Below are positions 10,255 to 22,189 of a stretch of 64,000 nucleotides of DNA, piece by piece (position 1 is the first letter of the stretch; each line of letters begins with the position of its first letter). The notes below the pieces were generated by a model that did not search any database, was not told the origin of the DNA, and was given only the letters and a program-made list of their open reading frames with translations. Source of the stretch: Clytia hemisphaerica (lineage: Eukaryota; Cnidaria; Hydrozoa; Leptothecata; Clytiidae); contig CACVBU010000950.1 in NCBI GenBank assembly GCA_902728285.1, forward strand, positions 32,239 through 96,238. The letters run 5' to 3'. A program made the translations under genes and the position numbers.

Positions 10255-12600
10255 GACACTCTTACGTTGTAAGAAACCAATTAAAGTTGGCACTCTCAAT
10301 GTCAACACTTTACGTGACGAGAACAGAGCACGTGAATTAGTTCACTGTGCCAGTAAATACAGCATTGGCATTCTCGGAATCCAAGAACATCGATTTATTC
10401 ACGATGACCCTATCAAGATGAAACGTATTGAACCTCATTACCTAATAACATCCTCAGGATGGAGAAACGACCCCCAAGCCTCTCAAGGCGGAGTCGGCTT
10501 GCTTCTAAATCACAAATCAAAAAAAGCACTCTTGAAGGCCACGAACGTCAGTAATAGAATCATTATGGCTGAATTTGATGGAAACCCAAAAACTACAGTG
10601 TTAGCTATCTATTCTCCAACTAACGCTGCTGACGTAAATAGAGTCGAAAACTTCTACAATGATCTGAACAACACCCTACAAAGCATTCCTACACATAACG
10701 TTCTCCTTTGCCTAGGGATTTCAACGCCAGATTAGGCAGTAACGATGGATTACTTACCTTTCATGACGCAACCACCGGAAATGGACACTATCTTGCAGAC
10801 TTCCTATTAGAAAACAATTTACTTGCTGTTAACACTATGTTCCAAAAGCGAGCAGGTAAACCATAGACGTTCAGAGATAGGGCATCAGGGCTCAAACGGC
10901 AAATTGATTACATTGCTGTCAAAAAGAAATGGAGAAACAGTGTTCAAAATGCTGAAGCATACAACTCCTTCAACACTGTTGGCTCGGACCATAGAATAGT
11001 CTGTGCTACAGTTTCACTCAACCTGAGAACGTCCAAAACACAACCAAAAATAAAATAAGATTGGAAACGATTCTCTTCGGATGTGGACCTTCAAAAAAGG
11101 TACATGATTTCAGTCAGAAACAAATATCAAAAACTAGCTGGCGACAGTAACAATGACAAATATATAAAGTTTGTTTAGGCGAACAAACAGTCAATGCAAG
11201 AGTATTTGCCAAGGAAAAAGAAAACAAAATTTTTGTCCATCTCAACCAATCCAACGGTGATAGCCGCACGGGATCAAGCTGATCCCGCTAAATCCAAATA
11301 TGAATCCTCCCAACTGCTCCCAATCAGATCGAGACAAAGAAGCTTGGAATCAAGAATTACAGTATCTCTATCGTACATACCAAGAAATTGGGAACCACGA
11401 TCTCAGGGAGAAGATAGATAAGCTTGAAAACCTTCATGATACTTGTCAATATGGGGAAACATGGAAATTGATAAACGAAATATCCGGTAGGAAAAAGGCA
11501 AAGGAAGGTCAGGTTACTGGATTCAGCGCAGAAAAACGAGTTCGTACACGGTTCAAACATTTCCAGAACGTTCTAGGCAAACAGCCTGATGTTGAAGATC
11601 CAGACAAACAAATTGATGTAGTCTTCGATGATGCCGAAATCGACGACGAGGAATTCACGATAGACAGATTATGAAAAAGCCAAAAAAGAGCTTATTGGAA
11701 AAGCTGCAGGTCCTGACGACATCCCCCAGAGATCTATAAATTCTGCAACTTTGATGAAATTTGCCTGGGTTTCTGCAACTCTACATTATTAGACCTAGAC
11801 AAACCCAATCTCTGTTCATATATGAACATTATACCTGTTCCCAAGTCTGATGATCTCTCAAAGCCTGATAATTACAGAGGAATAAGTCTTATTTTCACTA
11901 TCGCAAAGATTTTCAATAGACTTATCCTCAATCGTATTCGGAAGACAATCGACCTCAAACTACCTTTTAAATCAAAATGGCTTTCGCTCTGGAAGAATTA
12001 CAGTTGAGCAAATACTAACTCTCCGGCGAATTATTGAAGGGAGGAAAGATAAAAATCTGAAAGCAGTCGATATTCACTGACTTTAAAAAAGCAATACGTC
12101 GAGGTAAAATGCCGAAGATTCTTCGTGCTTACGGAATACCAACAAACTTGCTGGGTGCAATCGACGTAATGTATCGAGATACTAACGCCAAAGTAATCTC
12201 GCCTGACGGAGAAACAGACATGTTCCGGATATCCTCAGGAGTAATGCAATGTGACACATTAGCTGATATTAGATGATATTTCGAAGGCACAAAAGCTGTT
12301 GTCTGCAGTGGAAGGAGAGTTTATTAAGGTGGGACTCGGACTGAATGCAAAGAAGATGAAACCCATTGGATTATAACATCGATGGTCCTACACCACTCCA
12401 CACATCAAACGGCACCAACCTTACGTGGGTGAACGATTTCAAATACCTCGGGTCCTGGGTTAACTTTACTGACAAAGATGTAAGTGTCAGAAAAGCCCTT
12501 GACTGGCAATCACTTGATGAACAAGATATGGAAATCTAACCTGAACACCTCTCTAAAAGTGAAACTATTCGCAAACCAAATGTCGGATAGATCTGTCGGC
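10255..12600 (+). pseudogene. decayed APE-type LINE (endonuclease + reverse transcriptase)
   Basis: The endonuclease begins near 10,280 (GTLNVNTLRDENRARELV, then GILGIQEHRF), continues through 10,418-10,735, and after a frame break near 10,715 resumes with ARLGSNDGLL and ends near 11,020 at GSDHRIVCATVSL. A linker follows (11,300-11,674, ISGRKKAKEGQVTGFSAEKR). The RT begins at 11,822 (IIPVPKSDDLSKPDNYRGIS) with TVEQILTLRRIIEGRKDKNL near 12,005 and a broken FKKA...RGKM. From about 12,260 the region holding the catalytic YADD is missing; what follows (GLNAKK, NDFKYLGSWVN) is out of frame. At least three frameshifts, several stops and an internal deletion make it dead. It lacks the C-terminal ~200 residues, but a matching C-terminal piece of the same family lies at 42.6-43.2 kb. 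The exact LINE clade is uncertain. Confidence 0.88.
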
Positions 12601-13047
12601 GAAGAACACTGGTTGGCCGGCTACGGCCGATCAGGTAAGGTAGGTCAATGACACCCTATCAGTATAGACTTTTAAACTCATATATATTTCGAGTAGGGGC
12701 CAATTTTACTTTCGTTTTGAGTGGTTTCATTTTTCGATTTCAAGTCAACATCTTAGCAACGGGGTGCTTGCATATAGTTACAGGGGTTTGTGCAAAAAAC
12801 TAAACATAGAAGATATTCCAAATCCCCCATTTCGATTAAATGCAATGAGAAATGAAACTTTTCTATGTTTTACTTTTGTGTACCTATTCTTCAAAATGAA
12901 AATATTTAAGATTTTAAGTTCTTCTTTTATTCAATGATTTTTTACGTCACTTTGTTGACAATCTAACTCTCGCATCAAATTCCCGCTTTCTTCAGTAAAT
13001 TGAAGATGAGAAAAAACCTAACCCACGGATCACAAATTGAAACAAAT

Positions 13048-13280
13048 ACCGTGAGATTGGGTAACTTGCATCAGTAGAGGCTAACACGGATAGCCCTCAA
13101 ATGAATAACCTGGCTGGTTATTAAAATACAACTACCCAGCTCCGCTCCCAGCTCCACTCACAGCTCTACTGTACCATTTTTGTTTCTATTTAACTTTGTA
13201 TTTTAATGACCAGTCAGGTCTTTCATTTGAGGGCTATGCCTGCTAGCCTCCACTGATCCAAGTTACCTGATCTCAGGGTA
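13048..13280. mobile_element. foldback MITE with ~83-bp arms
   Basis: Arms 13,048-13,131 and 13,196-13,280 are near-perfect reverse complements containing catttgagggctat and tagcctccactgat. A single-arm copy lies at 39,250-39,320, showing that the family is dispersed. Confidence 0.85.
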
Positions 13281-13512
13281 TATAAAGGGTGGAATTTTAC
13301 AGCCGCCTTTCGTGCAAGGCACTGAAAGGTCACGGGTGCCAAAAAGAAGGACCATTTGAAATGCGGCAACCTCATTGGTGGAAATTTGAATAAACAGCTG
13401 CGAAGGAGCGCTGGGAAGCAATCAGTAGGGTGAATTGCACCAAATTTGTCCCGTCCATCAGCATCATACTCAATTTTCAAGTTTGTTTAAATGACCATTT
13501 TTATTCTAAAAG

Positions 13513-14991
13513 AGGCCCCCTCAATTCACGTATTCATGCACAAAATTTTGCCGATTCACGTATTTACGCGCGAAAAAGACAATTTTCACGTTCACGCGCC
13601 AATTTTGCTTTTATATCTTTTGTTAAAACGATTGGGTTGAATATATGACATTTTATGGGTTCTTTAAGCAGTTTGACCTATTTTTATGCCAAACATTTTC
13701 GCCAATATATAGTTTTCTGCAGTTTTGTGACCTAATTCTCGATAGCGTCGACCTTTTAAGGTATCTTTTACAGCTATTTGAGCTTTAATAAAGTAATTTT
13801 TTAGGTCTGCCGCGCCAAAGTTACAAAGAACTACCCCTCTGGCGTAGGTTGGACTTTTGGTGTTGGTTTTTCTTCCTCGCAGACCCGTAAGAAGTCTTTT
13901 CAAATCGAGGTTGTGCCAATCATGGTTTGAGAAGCCGTAGACTTCAACACAAGCTTCAAAGAGGTGGAGAGGTAGTAGAAGCAGAGAACGCAAATTCCAA
14001 TATTCGACGGGTAAGTCATGGAAGAAAATGTTTTGAAAACAACAACGCGAGCGAAGCGAGCGCGAAATTTTTCGAAATTTTTCGCCTTTTGTGACTGAAA
14101 AACAGCCTTAATACGCTATTGTTAGTCAAGTCTGCCTTATTTGGTCGTACATAATTCTTTGAAAATCTTTGATTTCATTTGACACTGAGCGTTTGTTGGC
14201 GAAAATCTGGTACGGCAATTGACGTACCTGCCGTACCCGGTGCGGCGTTCCAAGAGTTTCGCCAAAGAGAAAACTTTTAAAATTTAGGATGCCTAGATTT
14301 GAAAACGCATCATGTGCATTATCTATGAGAATTTTTTTTTAATTGCTTGAAGCTGCATGTATACAAGATGTTTTAGAATTATCTACTTTTACAAATTATT
14401 GAAGGAGTAAAAATCCTCTAAGTCTCTAAGTTTAACGCGGCATCATTTTGTGTATTGTATTGTATAATAACAATATAAGTGACTACGTAGAGACGACCAT
14501 TACTAAACGCTGACGGAGAAAATTTTCTCTAGACTCTTTTGTTTTGGCTAACGACGCTCTCGTTGGATGCAGTATTTGCATCACAAAAATTGGCCTTAAA
14601 AAATGAAACATACGCCCTCACAAAAATAACAAAATTGTTTGTTTAGATATCTTGAGAATTTTAATGTCATAAATTTGATTATTTTGTATGGCTTTTACCA
14701 TGACAATAAGTGAATATGACAAAAAATTAATGCAAGACTATGCGAGCGAAGCGAGCAAGAAAAATTTACAGATTTAGGTATTTAGGTCTTAGAAAATCTT
14801 TTAGAGTTTCCTTGCGTTTTAGGCAATGATTTGCTTTTCACGTTTACGCTAAAAATCTTGATTCACGAATTCACTGTGGAAAAATCTTATTTTCTCAATT
14901 CACGTATTCACGTGCTAAAAAAGTCCAATTCACGTATTCACGTCAGAAAAAAGGCTCATTCACGTGTCACGCCAGCCCCTGGGGGAGCCCC
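13513..14991. mobile_element. TE with attcacgtattcacg subterminal arrays
   Basis: Both ends carry arrays of the phrase attcacgtattcacg with filler (13,520-13,600 and 14,840-14,970). The outer ends are aggccccctc and the complementary gggggagcccc, and ctaaaag flanks both sides (13,506-13,512 and 14,992-14,998). The inside includes the words gcgagcgaagcgagc at ~14,047 and ~14,741. The MULE-like assignment is inference from the end sequence shared with the 49.2-51.0 kb element. Confidence 0.5.
13664..14075 (-). CDS. unrecognised ORF inside the 13.5-15.0 kb element
   Basis: A minus-strand frame open from about 14,075 to the TAG at 13,664 gives roughly 135 codons with balanced composition, including FFHDLPVEYWNLRSLL, VYGFSNHDWHNLDL and PTYARGVVLCNFG. 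It has no ATG start in this stretch, so it is a fragment or exon. Composition and Trp/His/Cys spread look more like real protein than the A/T artefacts around it. It may be a transposase remnant or captured host exon. I do not recognise a family. Confidence 0.35.
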
Positions 14992-14999
14992 CTAAAAGG

Positions 15000-15625
15000 T
15001 TGTATAATATGTCTAGTTACTGGAATGAATAAGGGAAAGCAAGATTTTTCTCTTAATATGAAGTTTCATGCCGTATTGTGCTGTGCTAATTTTCCTGATA
15101 AAAAGAGGAAATAGTTAGAATAAGCACCAGTTGTGGAACTAAAACAGTGCTAAATTACACAATCAAACAGAATTTATCACTTATTTTGCAATAGGACAGC
15201 CCATAAAAGAATACTGCATAGTTAATTTTTTCCCCGTAAACCTAAAACTTTTGTGTGACGGACGAGACATGGGATGACGGACGGGACATCACCTTAAAAG
15301 CTCCCTCCTGAAAGAAATTTGATATTTAGGGTAAGTTTGAAAAATTCTTTGATTTTCAATCCCTAGCCTACAATAATTTCCAAACTTTACATTGTTACCA
15401 GCACATGCTAGTGAGATATCAGCTAATAAGTAGGGACAGAATTTGTTTTCAGCTCCAATTAGCCTGATATACTACTGATTTCTTAAGCATCAACATATTC
15501 GCAACCGCAAAAAAACGGGTCCAGGTTCAGAGTAAGACCTTTGATTTTGTAAAAATAACTTTACAATTGCATTAAACACTCCCAAAAGACCCATTAAGTA
15601 CTTGTGTGATGGACAGGACAAATTT
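15000..15625. other. no gene seen
   Basis: A/T-rich filler between two TIR elements. It has the short direct phrase gtgacggac/gacgggac near 15,250-15,290 and nothing else. Confidence 0.5.
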
Positions 15626-15629
15626 TGTA

Positions 15630-16897
15630 CAGTATATGGCCCCCAAAACGGAGACGGCCCCCAAAACGGAGGTTTTCATTAAAATGAAGATTCTGACTTG
15701 TAGATTTATCAGAATTAAACGATTTTTGTTTATTTTGAAAGAATGATGGTTATACTTAAAAATGAGCATGTTTTTGCTGGTTTGAGACAGATTCAAAATA
15801 ACATATTTGCGTCTAAAGGAAATATTTTAACACCAAAATTAGATAAAAATTGCATATAACTCACTCTAGCTCCTTGGATATTGAAAATAAGTTATGAAAA
15901 CGGGGTATAGGAAACTCTCTACACCTAATGCCGTTCAGAAAATGCAAATACATCTGTGACTTTAGAGGCTGGGTAAAAGATATAGCATCTTGAAGGTCAA
16001 CCAGTATTTTGGAGCCCTAGAATCAGCATTGACAAAACCGAAAATTCTAAATATGAGAAAAAGCAAAAAATCTTGAAATTCTATTCCTATCACCTTGAAT
16101 TAATAGTTTATAACAAAAAATTAACATTACATATAAAATTTTTCGCTGAATCAGCAAAAACGGCAAATTCTGTCATTTTTTTGCAAAATATAGGAGAAAA
16201 ATTTCTTTAAAGCTTAATATTTTCGGTTTTAGTTAAGCTTTTTTTCTAAAATTTTCACAGCTTATTCCATACATGAATGGAACTATTTTCAAAAGAGGTT
16301 TGTTTTCAAAAACTTGATTAAGACGTTGTTAAATCAAAATTGTCATTATGAAAATTTCTAAATTTTCAGTTTGGACTTTGCAATATCGAAAATCTTGAAA
16401 TATTTCATAAAAATCATAAATTTTACATCCATCGGGTAGTAAATTTAAGGGAAAACACAAATATGTTCATAGTTTTCCCCCTTATTACCACTGGGCTTAA
16501 TAATTTGATTTTAACTACACCTCCGTTTTGGGGGCCCGAAACCTGCATTTTGACAACCAGGGGTATACTGTTAAAAATTTTACGATCAAATAAATTTATG
16601 CCCAGAACCCTCTAAATCATATTTTAAAACTATGGTCAAAATTTTGTATTCATATCTTAAAAATATCTCGAGAAATCGCTAAAACTTCAAACCTCCGTTT
16701 TGGGGACCATTAGAAAAAAGCTACCTTTCTAGCGATTGAAAAATATTGTTGAAATTGAAAATTTTGAAAAAGAACTTCCAGGAAATAAAGTAGACATGTT
16801 AAATGTTTTCATGCAGCAAAGATTTTTGTAAAATCTCTTTTCCTCTAGATTTGAGAGAAATTTCAAATTTGATCGCCGTTTTGGGGGCCACATACTG
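15630..16897. mobile_element. TIR element, TA TSD (Tc1/mariner-like), repeated Cggttttggggg motif
   Basis: Ends cagtatatggcccccaaaac and ttttgggggccacatactg are inverted repeats flanked by TA (15,628-15,629 and 16,898-16,899). The motif ccgttttgggg(g) recurs inside at about 16,524 and 16,690 and is doubled at the left end. No transposase was found in 1.27 kb, so it is non-autonomous. The TA TSD and CAGT start fit Tc1/mariner but do not prove it. Confidence 0.72.
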
Positions 16898-17621
16898 TAT
16901 ACAAAACAAGATTTTTGCAGAAATCGATATATATATAAATATATGGGGCAACACATTATCTGTTCCTCAGTTTTCGACCTACACAGGATTTCGGCCTTTT
17001 ACGAAAAGTTTTTATATATATAAAAAAACCTTGCCATGCATAAAACTTCCCAAAAAACCAGCCTTAAAATCATATTGAAGTCTATACTTTCTAAAACAAA
17101 CCAGTCTCATCTAAAGGTGTTCCCATCATAAATTATTTTGCCTTGAAATTACACGGTTTTTATTTTTTTTCCGAAAAAACGAAAAAAACGCTGTTTCATT
17201 CTAAGTTATAAAGCTTTCGATCTGAAGCTAGACTTTGGACTTAGGTCTGTTTCGAACTTTTGAGAGAATTGACCTGGCATGAAACACATTCTGCTGTTGT
17301 TGTTATATTTTGTTGACTGGGTAAGACATATCAACAACATACAAGCTCGATATTTCCATATCAATAAAGTTTTCATAGAGATCCACTGGTGATTTATATT
17401 ATTTGTTTTGTAGCTTAAGGTCTCAAAGTCTATATTATATCTGTCCCGTTCTGTCCCTAAATAAAAAATTCGAAAAGGAAAATTGATTGGTATTTCGTGG
17501 CACCTTCTAGGCCTTCTTTAAATGTATTTTCATTTTCATAAAAGTAACTGCTAGATAATATAGAGGTAGCTGGGTGGTGTAGGTAAAAATTAACAAAATC
17601 TTAAAAACTCATACAGTATAT

Positions 17622-18360
17622 ATTTATAAAAAACTTTCTACTATAAAAAACTTAAAATATGAATTCCTTCAAAAATATATTTTGATATGTTGTACAGTAT
17701 CTGATTCTGACCCTTATGTAGCTAACTTAGATAAAAGTGTACCATCAGGGGACGCGCCATCAATTGGGAATTCCCATCGATTGGGGTTACACTTTCATAG
17801 TATAAGTGAGGATAATTTTCATCACCTGAAGACTACACTATTTGTAAAGCTGGAAATCATGAAATGACTTGTTTACATTCTAGCTAAATTCGCAAATCGC
17901 AGACCAGAACCTACTGTTTGGCATTTGAAATTGATGAAAGTTACTACTTACTTATGGTCTTATGAAAGTAGCACCAATCCACCGTAGGTAAAATTAATGT
18001 AGATAATATAAGGATCCATAATTTCCATAATATAAAGTATCACGCCATCACGCAAAAAAATTTTCTCCATCACGCATCACGAAAATCGCTAAAATTTATC
18101 ATCACGCAAAGAATAGCGAAAAATAGCCAAATCATGCATCACGCCTCAAATTTTTGCCCTATCACGCATCACGCCAAATTCTTGATCACGCCATCACGCC
18201 AAAAAAAATTCTAATCACGCCATCACGCAAGAAAAAAGTCCCAATCACGCCAACACGCAAACCACTGAGGGGCCTCTGATATACATAAAAAACTTTCTAC
18301 TATAAAATTTGAATATAAAATAATCCTTCTAAAATATGTTTGAAATAGGTTGTATCTGTG
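17622..18360. repeat. direct ~85-bp repeat flanking a cacgc array
   Basis: The sequence starting ataaaaaactttctactataaaa occurs at about 17,622-17,705 and again at 18,283-18,360 with related continuation. Between them, 18,035-18,262 is an array of the phrase atcacgccatcacgca with A/T filler ending in ggggcctctgat. The ORF 17,682-17,867 in between has no recognised family. Confidence 0.55.
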
Positions 18361-18492
18361 TATATGTATGTAACACCCTATAAAAGTTTAAATCATCCAC
18401 ATGATGGCTACTGATGAAAAAGCTTGTACTGTAATGTGAGAGTACAGAATATGTTAGTCAACAAAAAAAACATATTAGACAAAACAAGTATA

Positions 18493-21400
18493 TTAACAGT
18501 AAAACTCATCGTTGTCATCTAAAGGGTTCACAACATAGCCTTTACAGTCACAGTGGTACCATTGAAAGCATCTATCACATTGCACCATATAGGAAGGTTT
18601 TCTCCACTCATACATTCCTAAGGTGACAGAATTATTTTTTGTTTAATAATTTTGAATAAAATAACAATTATAAGTTTAAAAAAAATATTAGGTAACTTCG
18701 ACAAAAGCATGTGGTTTTTAGTTCCAAATATGTTTTGATATAACAGCAATAGACCTTATCGCATTTGCCAATTTTTCTAATTCCCATAACAATCCCACAA
18801 TGCATTGCTTTTTTAGAAAAATCAGCAAATGCGATAAGGAGTATTATTATTTTGGTTGTGCAGTTAGATTTTCTCCCAGAAATTTATAATTAAGCAACAT
18901 TTATTATACTGCCATCCAAAAAGTACAGTACAGTAAACATATATCATTATATTTACCTGTTGACTGAGAAATTTTAGGAATTTCTTCTTCGAACTCTTCA
19001 TATTCTTCATCTTCATCACTTGAAGAGTCATCTGAAATAATTTCTAAAAAGAAAAACTTTATACTTTCACACCATATCCGTTTTTCAGAGAAGAGATCCT
19101 AAGGCCTTTATCCATACATACACCCCTGTCTCTGTGCTCCAGTGGGTGTTGATTACCCAGTGGGGTGAGAATCAAAAAACCTGAAATTCACTGGGGTGAA
19201 AAATATTCTCTCAAATATTGAGTGGGGTGGCGAAAATTTCCTTGACGTTCACTGGGGTGAGAAAAATTTTTTTCCATGAGCTAAATTTTGGTTAGCCTGT
19301 GTGTGACTGTAGACCGCTTAATTTTGTCGTGTTTTAACGATAGAAGGTGTTGGCTGACTTTTAGTTTAGTGCTAGAAAAAATCTGCGTCTTACATACTAC
19401 TAAATATCACTAGAAATATCATCTTGATCAGGTGGATCCACTCTTACACTGTAACAGGAAATGTAATGAGGTCTGGGGGAAGGGGGCTATAGTGGAGCAG
19501 TACGTTATATCAAATTTTATGAACCCTGGAACCTAGTAATGTTTAGTCAACATGATTTAAGTAGAGGTCTTTCATTCAGTATCCACGCAAGTGAGAAAGC
19601 CTCTCGAAAATCATTCAGGCTATAATCTAGCTTTAAAGAAAGGAAGGTACAAGTACAACTGTGGTTTGCGCTGACTGAAATTTTTGATTTTCAACCCCTC
19701 TCGTTTGGCATTTTCTACGTTTTAAAATGACCATTACAATGACCATAGAATTTGGGTTAAATACATTAGTTACCAAGGGAACTTATTTTGGCGGGAACAA
19801 ATTTTGGCGAATTTGGCGAAATTAGACAAACTTCACCAAAATTAGTTGCCGACAAAATTAAATATTTTGTTCATTCGCCTAAATAAGTTCTCGCCAAAAT
19901 CAATATTTTTGGTGTCTAAATAACTTTTTGAGTTTACAAAAAAAGCTTCAAGTAAGACAAATTATAACCGATTTACGCTGTCATTCGCCAAAATTAGTTC
20001 CCGCCAAAATTTAGAAAATTGATCAATCGCCAAAATAAGTTCTCGCCAAAATTAAAATTTTTCAGGATTTTTGCCGCTCGTGAAAATTAGTTCCCGCCAA
20101 AATAAGTTAGTGAGCGAAGCGAGCAGATTTTTTTGGCTTTGTTGAATATTTTACCTTTAAAGAAGGGGAAGGAGAAAATTCTATTGGGGTGATTTTTTGA
20201 AAGAAAAGTTCTACTGGGGTACGTTAAAATAAGGGCATTTCGAGTGGGGTATGTGTAAACCTTTTATCATTTTCAATGGGGTGTTTTTTTACTACAACAT
20301 TCCAGTGGGGTGAGTGATTTGTCCAGTGGGGCTGAAAAATGAGCTATTTTTGGTAAAAAAATTCACTGGGTGGCCAGTGGGGTGGATTCCACTGGGTCAT
20401 AGAGGCAGGGGTGTATACATTGTGATAAAAATTGTAAGATTGTAAAATAGAAAAGAGAAGAAAGAGAAAGAAAAAGTATATTTTCAAAGCGTTAAAATTT
20501 TGGTATCAAGAGCGGACGCAAAGAAAAAAAAATACTCTCTCAGGGGCATCTGAGACATCTAAGAGTAAGATTGAATTTGGGTTAATTTTAGTTTAGATCA
20601 GTGTATCAGTGTATATTTTCTTTGGACTTTCTTCGGAATTCCACTTTCTTCAGGGTGTAAACTATATATTATAGTGGAATATACAGCATACCTTTGTTAT
20701 TGCTTCTTTCACTTGAAACTGTGGTCTTCTTTTAGCAAGTTGGGGTGGTGAAGATGAATTATTTCCGTCTTCATCTTCCTTATCTACAAATATATACACT
20801 TTTTTATAAGAAACTCCAATTAGGCAGACTTAGAGCTGCTACAGAATTTTTGAAATCCAGGCCCAAAGTTGCTTGTAAGGTTGCTTAAAATAGGTGAAGA
20901 GTACATTTGCGCATTTTATACATGTAACCTTGTGTAAATATACAATTAAGAACAATACTCAGTCCTGAAAATAACAAAACCTTTATATAAAGCAATACAC
21001 CTTTATATAAAGCAATAAGTCCCACGTGATGCCCCAAACATAGCATAGTTCTTTCTATTCCTATTTCTGGTAATAGGCCGATCAGTAGGCTAGTTTACAA
21101 TTTTCAGCTTTTCTATTTTTGAATTGACTTTAAATGTGTTCTCAATTTTTATCCCTCCCCAACAAACAACAAATGAACACTTTGGAATATGACTAAGGAA
21201 TTCCTATTTCAAAAATGTAAAATAAAGTAAGAATCAATAACATTCAAAATAGCTTGAAATATTTTGCCTTAAAAAAGGCTAATACTACTGCTGTTAGGTT
21301 TCACTACAGCAATTTCAGCAAGAAAATGAGAAGTATTCCCTAGACATGAATGAATTTCTCTTTAAATATTTTCTCTTGAAATAAATTTCAGAAATAAATT

Positions 21401-22004
21401 TTAGAAATAAATGAATGTTTATAAAAACCTGGAAATCATACATATCCCTGCTATGTTCTCATTCTCAATAAGCAATTCCAATTTTGGTTTCAGGCTTAAG
21501 GTTGCTAAGTATTTTCTGAATTTCAGGCTAATAAAACACAGAGCCACCTTCTATAATTTCATAGGTTTTGATTCTATTTTTACTAACAATACCTCAAATT
21601 AAACATTATGTAGGTAAGTAAATATCTTATATGATTATTGATTCTTAGATGATTTTTATTGCCAGATACTGTAATGCCAAAAAATATCCCTTTTTCAGAA
21701 ATTTGGTAGCTTTTTCTATCGTATCCTCAGGTCTATGCTGCTAAACCAAGCTGAATTGTTGACCTTTTACAAGCTTTTAGTAGCTTGGTTGCTTATATAA
21801 AAAATGTCTTGATGAATCTATACAAACCATGAAATAATTAGATCTCCAGAATAATATCCTTCCTCCTGAGTATCTGTAGTAGATGATTGAATAAGTTAAT
21901 TTTGTTTCCTTATAAAAGGGAAGTAAGTAAAATCAAATCTTACCTGAATCCTTTAACAATTCCTTAAATGATCTTTTCAAGAAACTGGACCCTTTCAAAC
22001 TCAT
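18493..22004 (-). CDS. small split gene with C-terminal PHD-like Cys/His module
   Basis: Four minus-strand exons can be supported. Exon 1, 22,004-21,944 (ATG; SLKGSSFLKRSFKELLKDS), is phase-matched to exon 2, 20,783-20,692 (acidic then AKRRPQFQVKEAITK). Exon 3, 19,043-18,957 (ISDDSSSDEDEEYEEFEEE), is phase-matched to exon 4, 18,617-18,493, ending at TAA. Exon 4 has YMVQCDRCFQWYHCDCKGY and a final EFYC, resembling the second half of a PHD finger (C-x2-C-x2-WYH-x2-C). The first zinc-ligand Cys pair is not visible. The exon 2 to 3 junction does not keep phase (0 versus 1), so an exon of length 1 mod 3 is missing from my model or the gene is broken. The intron concerned (19.0-20.7 kb) carries a 1.3-kb TE. 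It could be a host chromatin reader or a TE-derived gene; PHD tails are common in both. Confidence 0.6.
18754..18842. repeat. hairpin MITE in last intron of the PHD-like gene
   Basis: ccttatcgcatttgccaatttttcta pairs with tagaaaaatcagcaaatgcgataagg around a ~37-bp loop; about 26-bp arms with two mismatches. Confidence 0.75.
19121..20413. mobile_element. TIR element with agtggggt quasi-repeats, TA TSD
   Basis: The left end cacccctgtctctgtg and right end (reverse complement) cacccctgcctctatg are flanked by TA (19,119-19,120, 20,414-20,415). The subterminal 150-200 bp on both sides repeat cactggggtga/agtggggt in the same sense on the plus strand, with A/T filler. No transposase is seen. It lies within the intron between exons 2 and 3 of the PHD-like gene and hosts another element inside. 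Confidence 0.7.
19790..20108. mobile_element. nested element with ttggcgggaac TIR
   Basis: aacttattttggcgggaac at the left end is a perfect 19-bp inverted match to gttcccgccaaaataagtt at the right. The interior repeats cgccaaaattagttcccgcc-type phrases. It is followed at once by tagtgagcgaagcgagc. No convincing TSD. Confidence 0.65.
20420..21940. other. intronic A/T-rich sequence
   Basis: Apart from exon 2 of the PHD-like gene, nothing beyond short direct duplications was found (for example ctttatataaagcaata twice near 20,980-21,015). Confidence 0.45.
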
Positions 22005-22189
22005 GTCTGGTTTAAAACATCATCCAGAAATTACATTCCACCATTTTTTCGCGCGTAAAAAAATCTCGCGCGAAAAATTAATTCAACGAATAATTTAGAT
22101 TGATTATGCTAATTATTTCAATGCGTCATGTTTGATTTTGGCTAAGTGAATATTTTCGGGTCTGCGTTTTACATTCCAAAACCCGTCGA

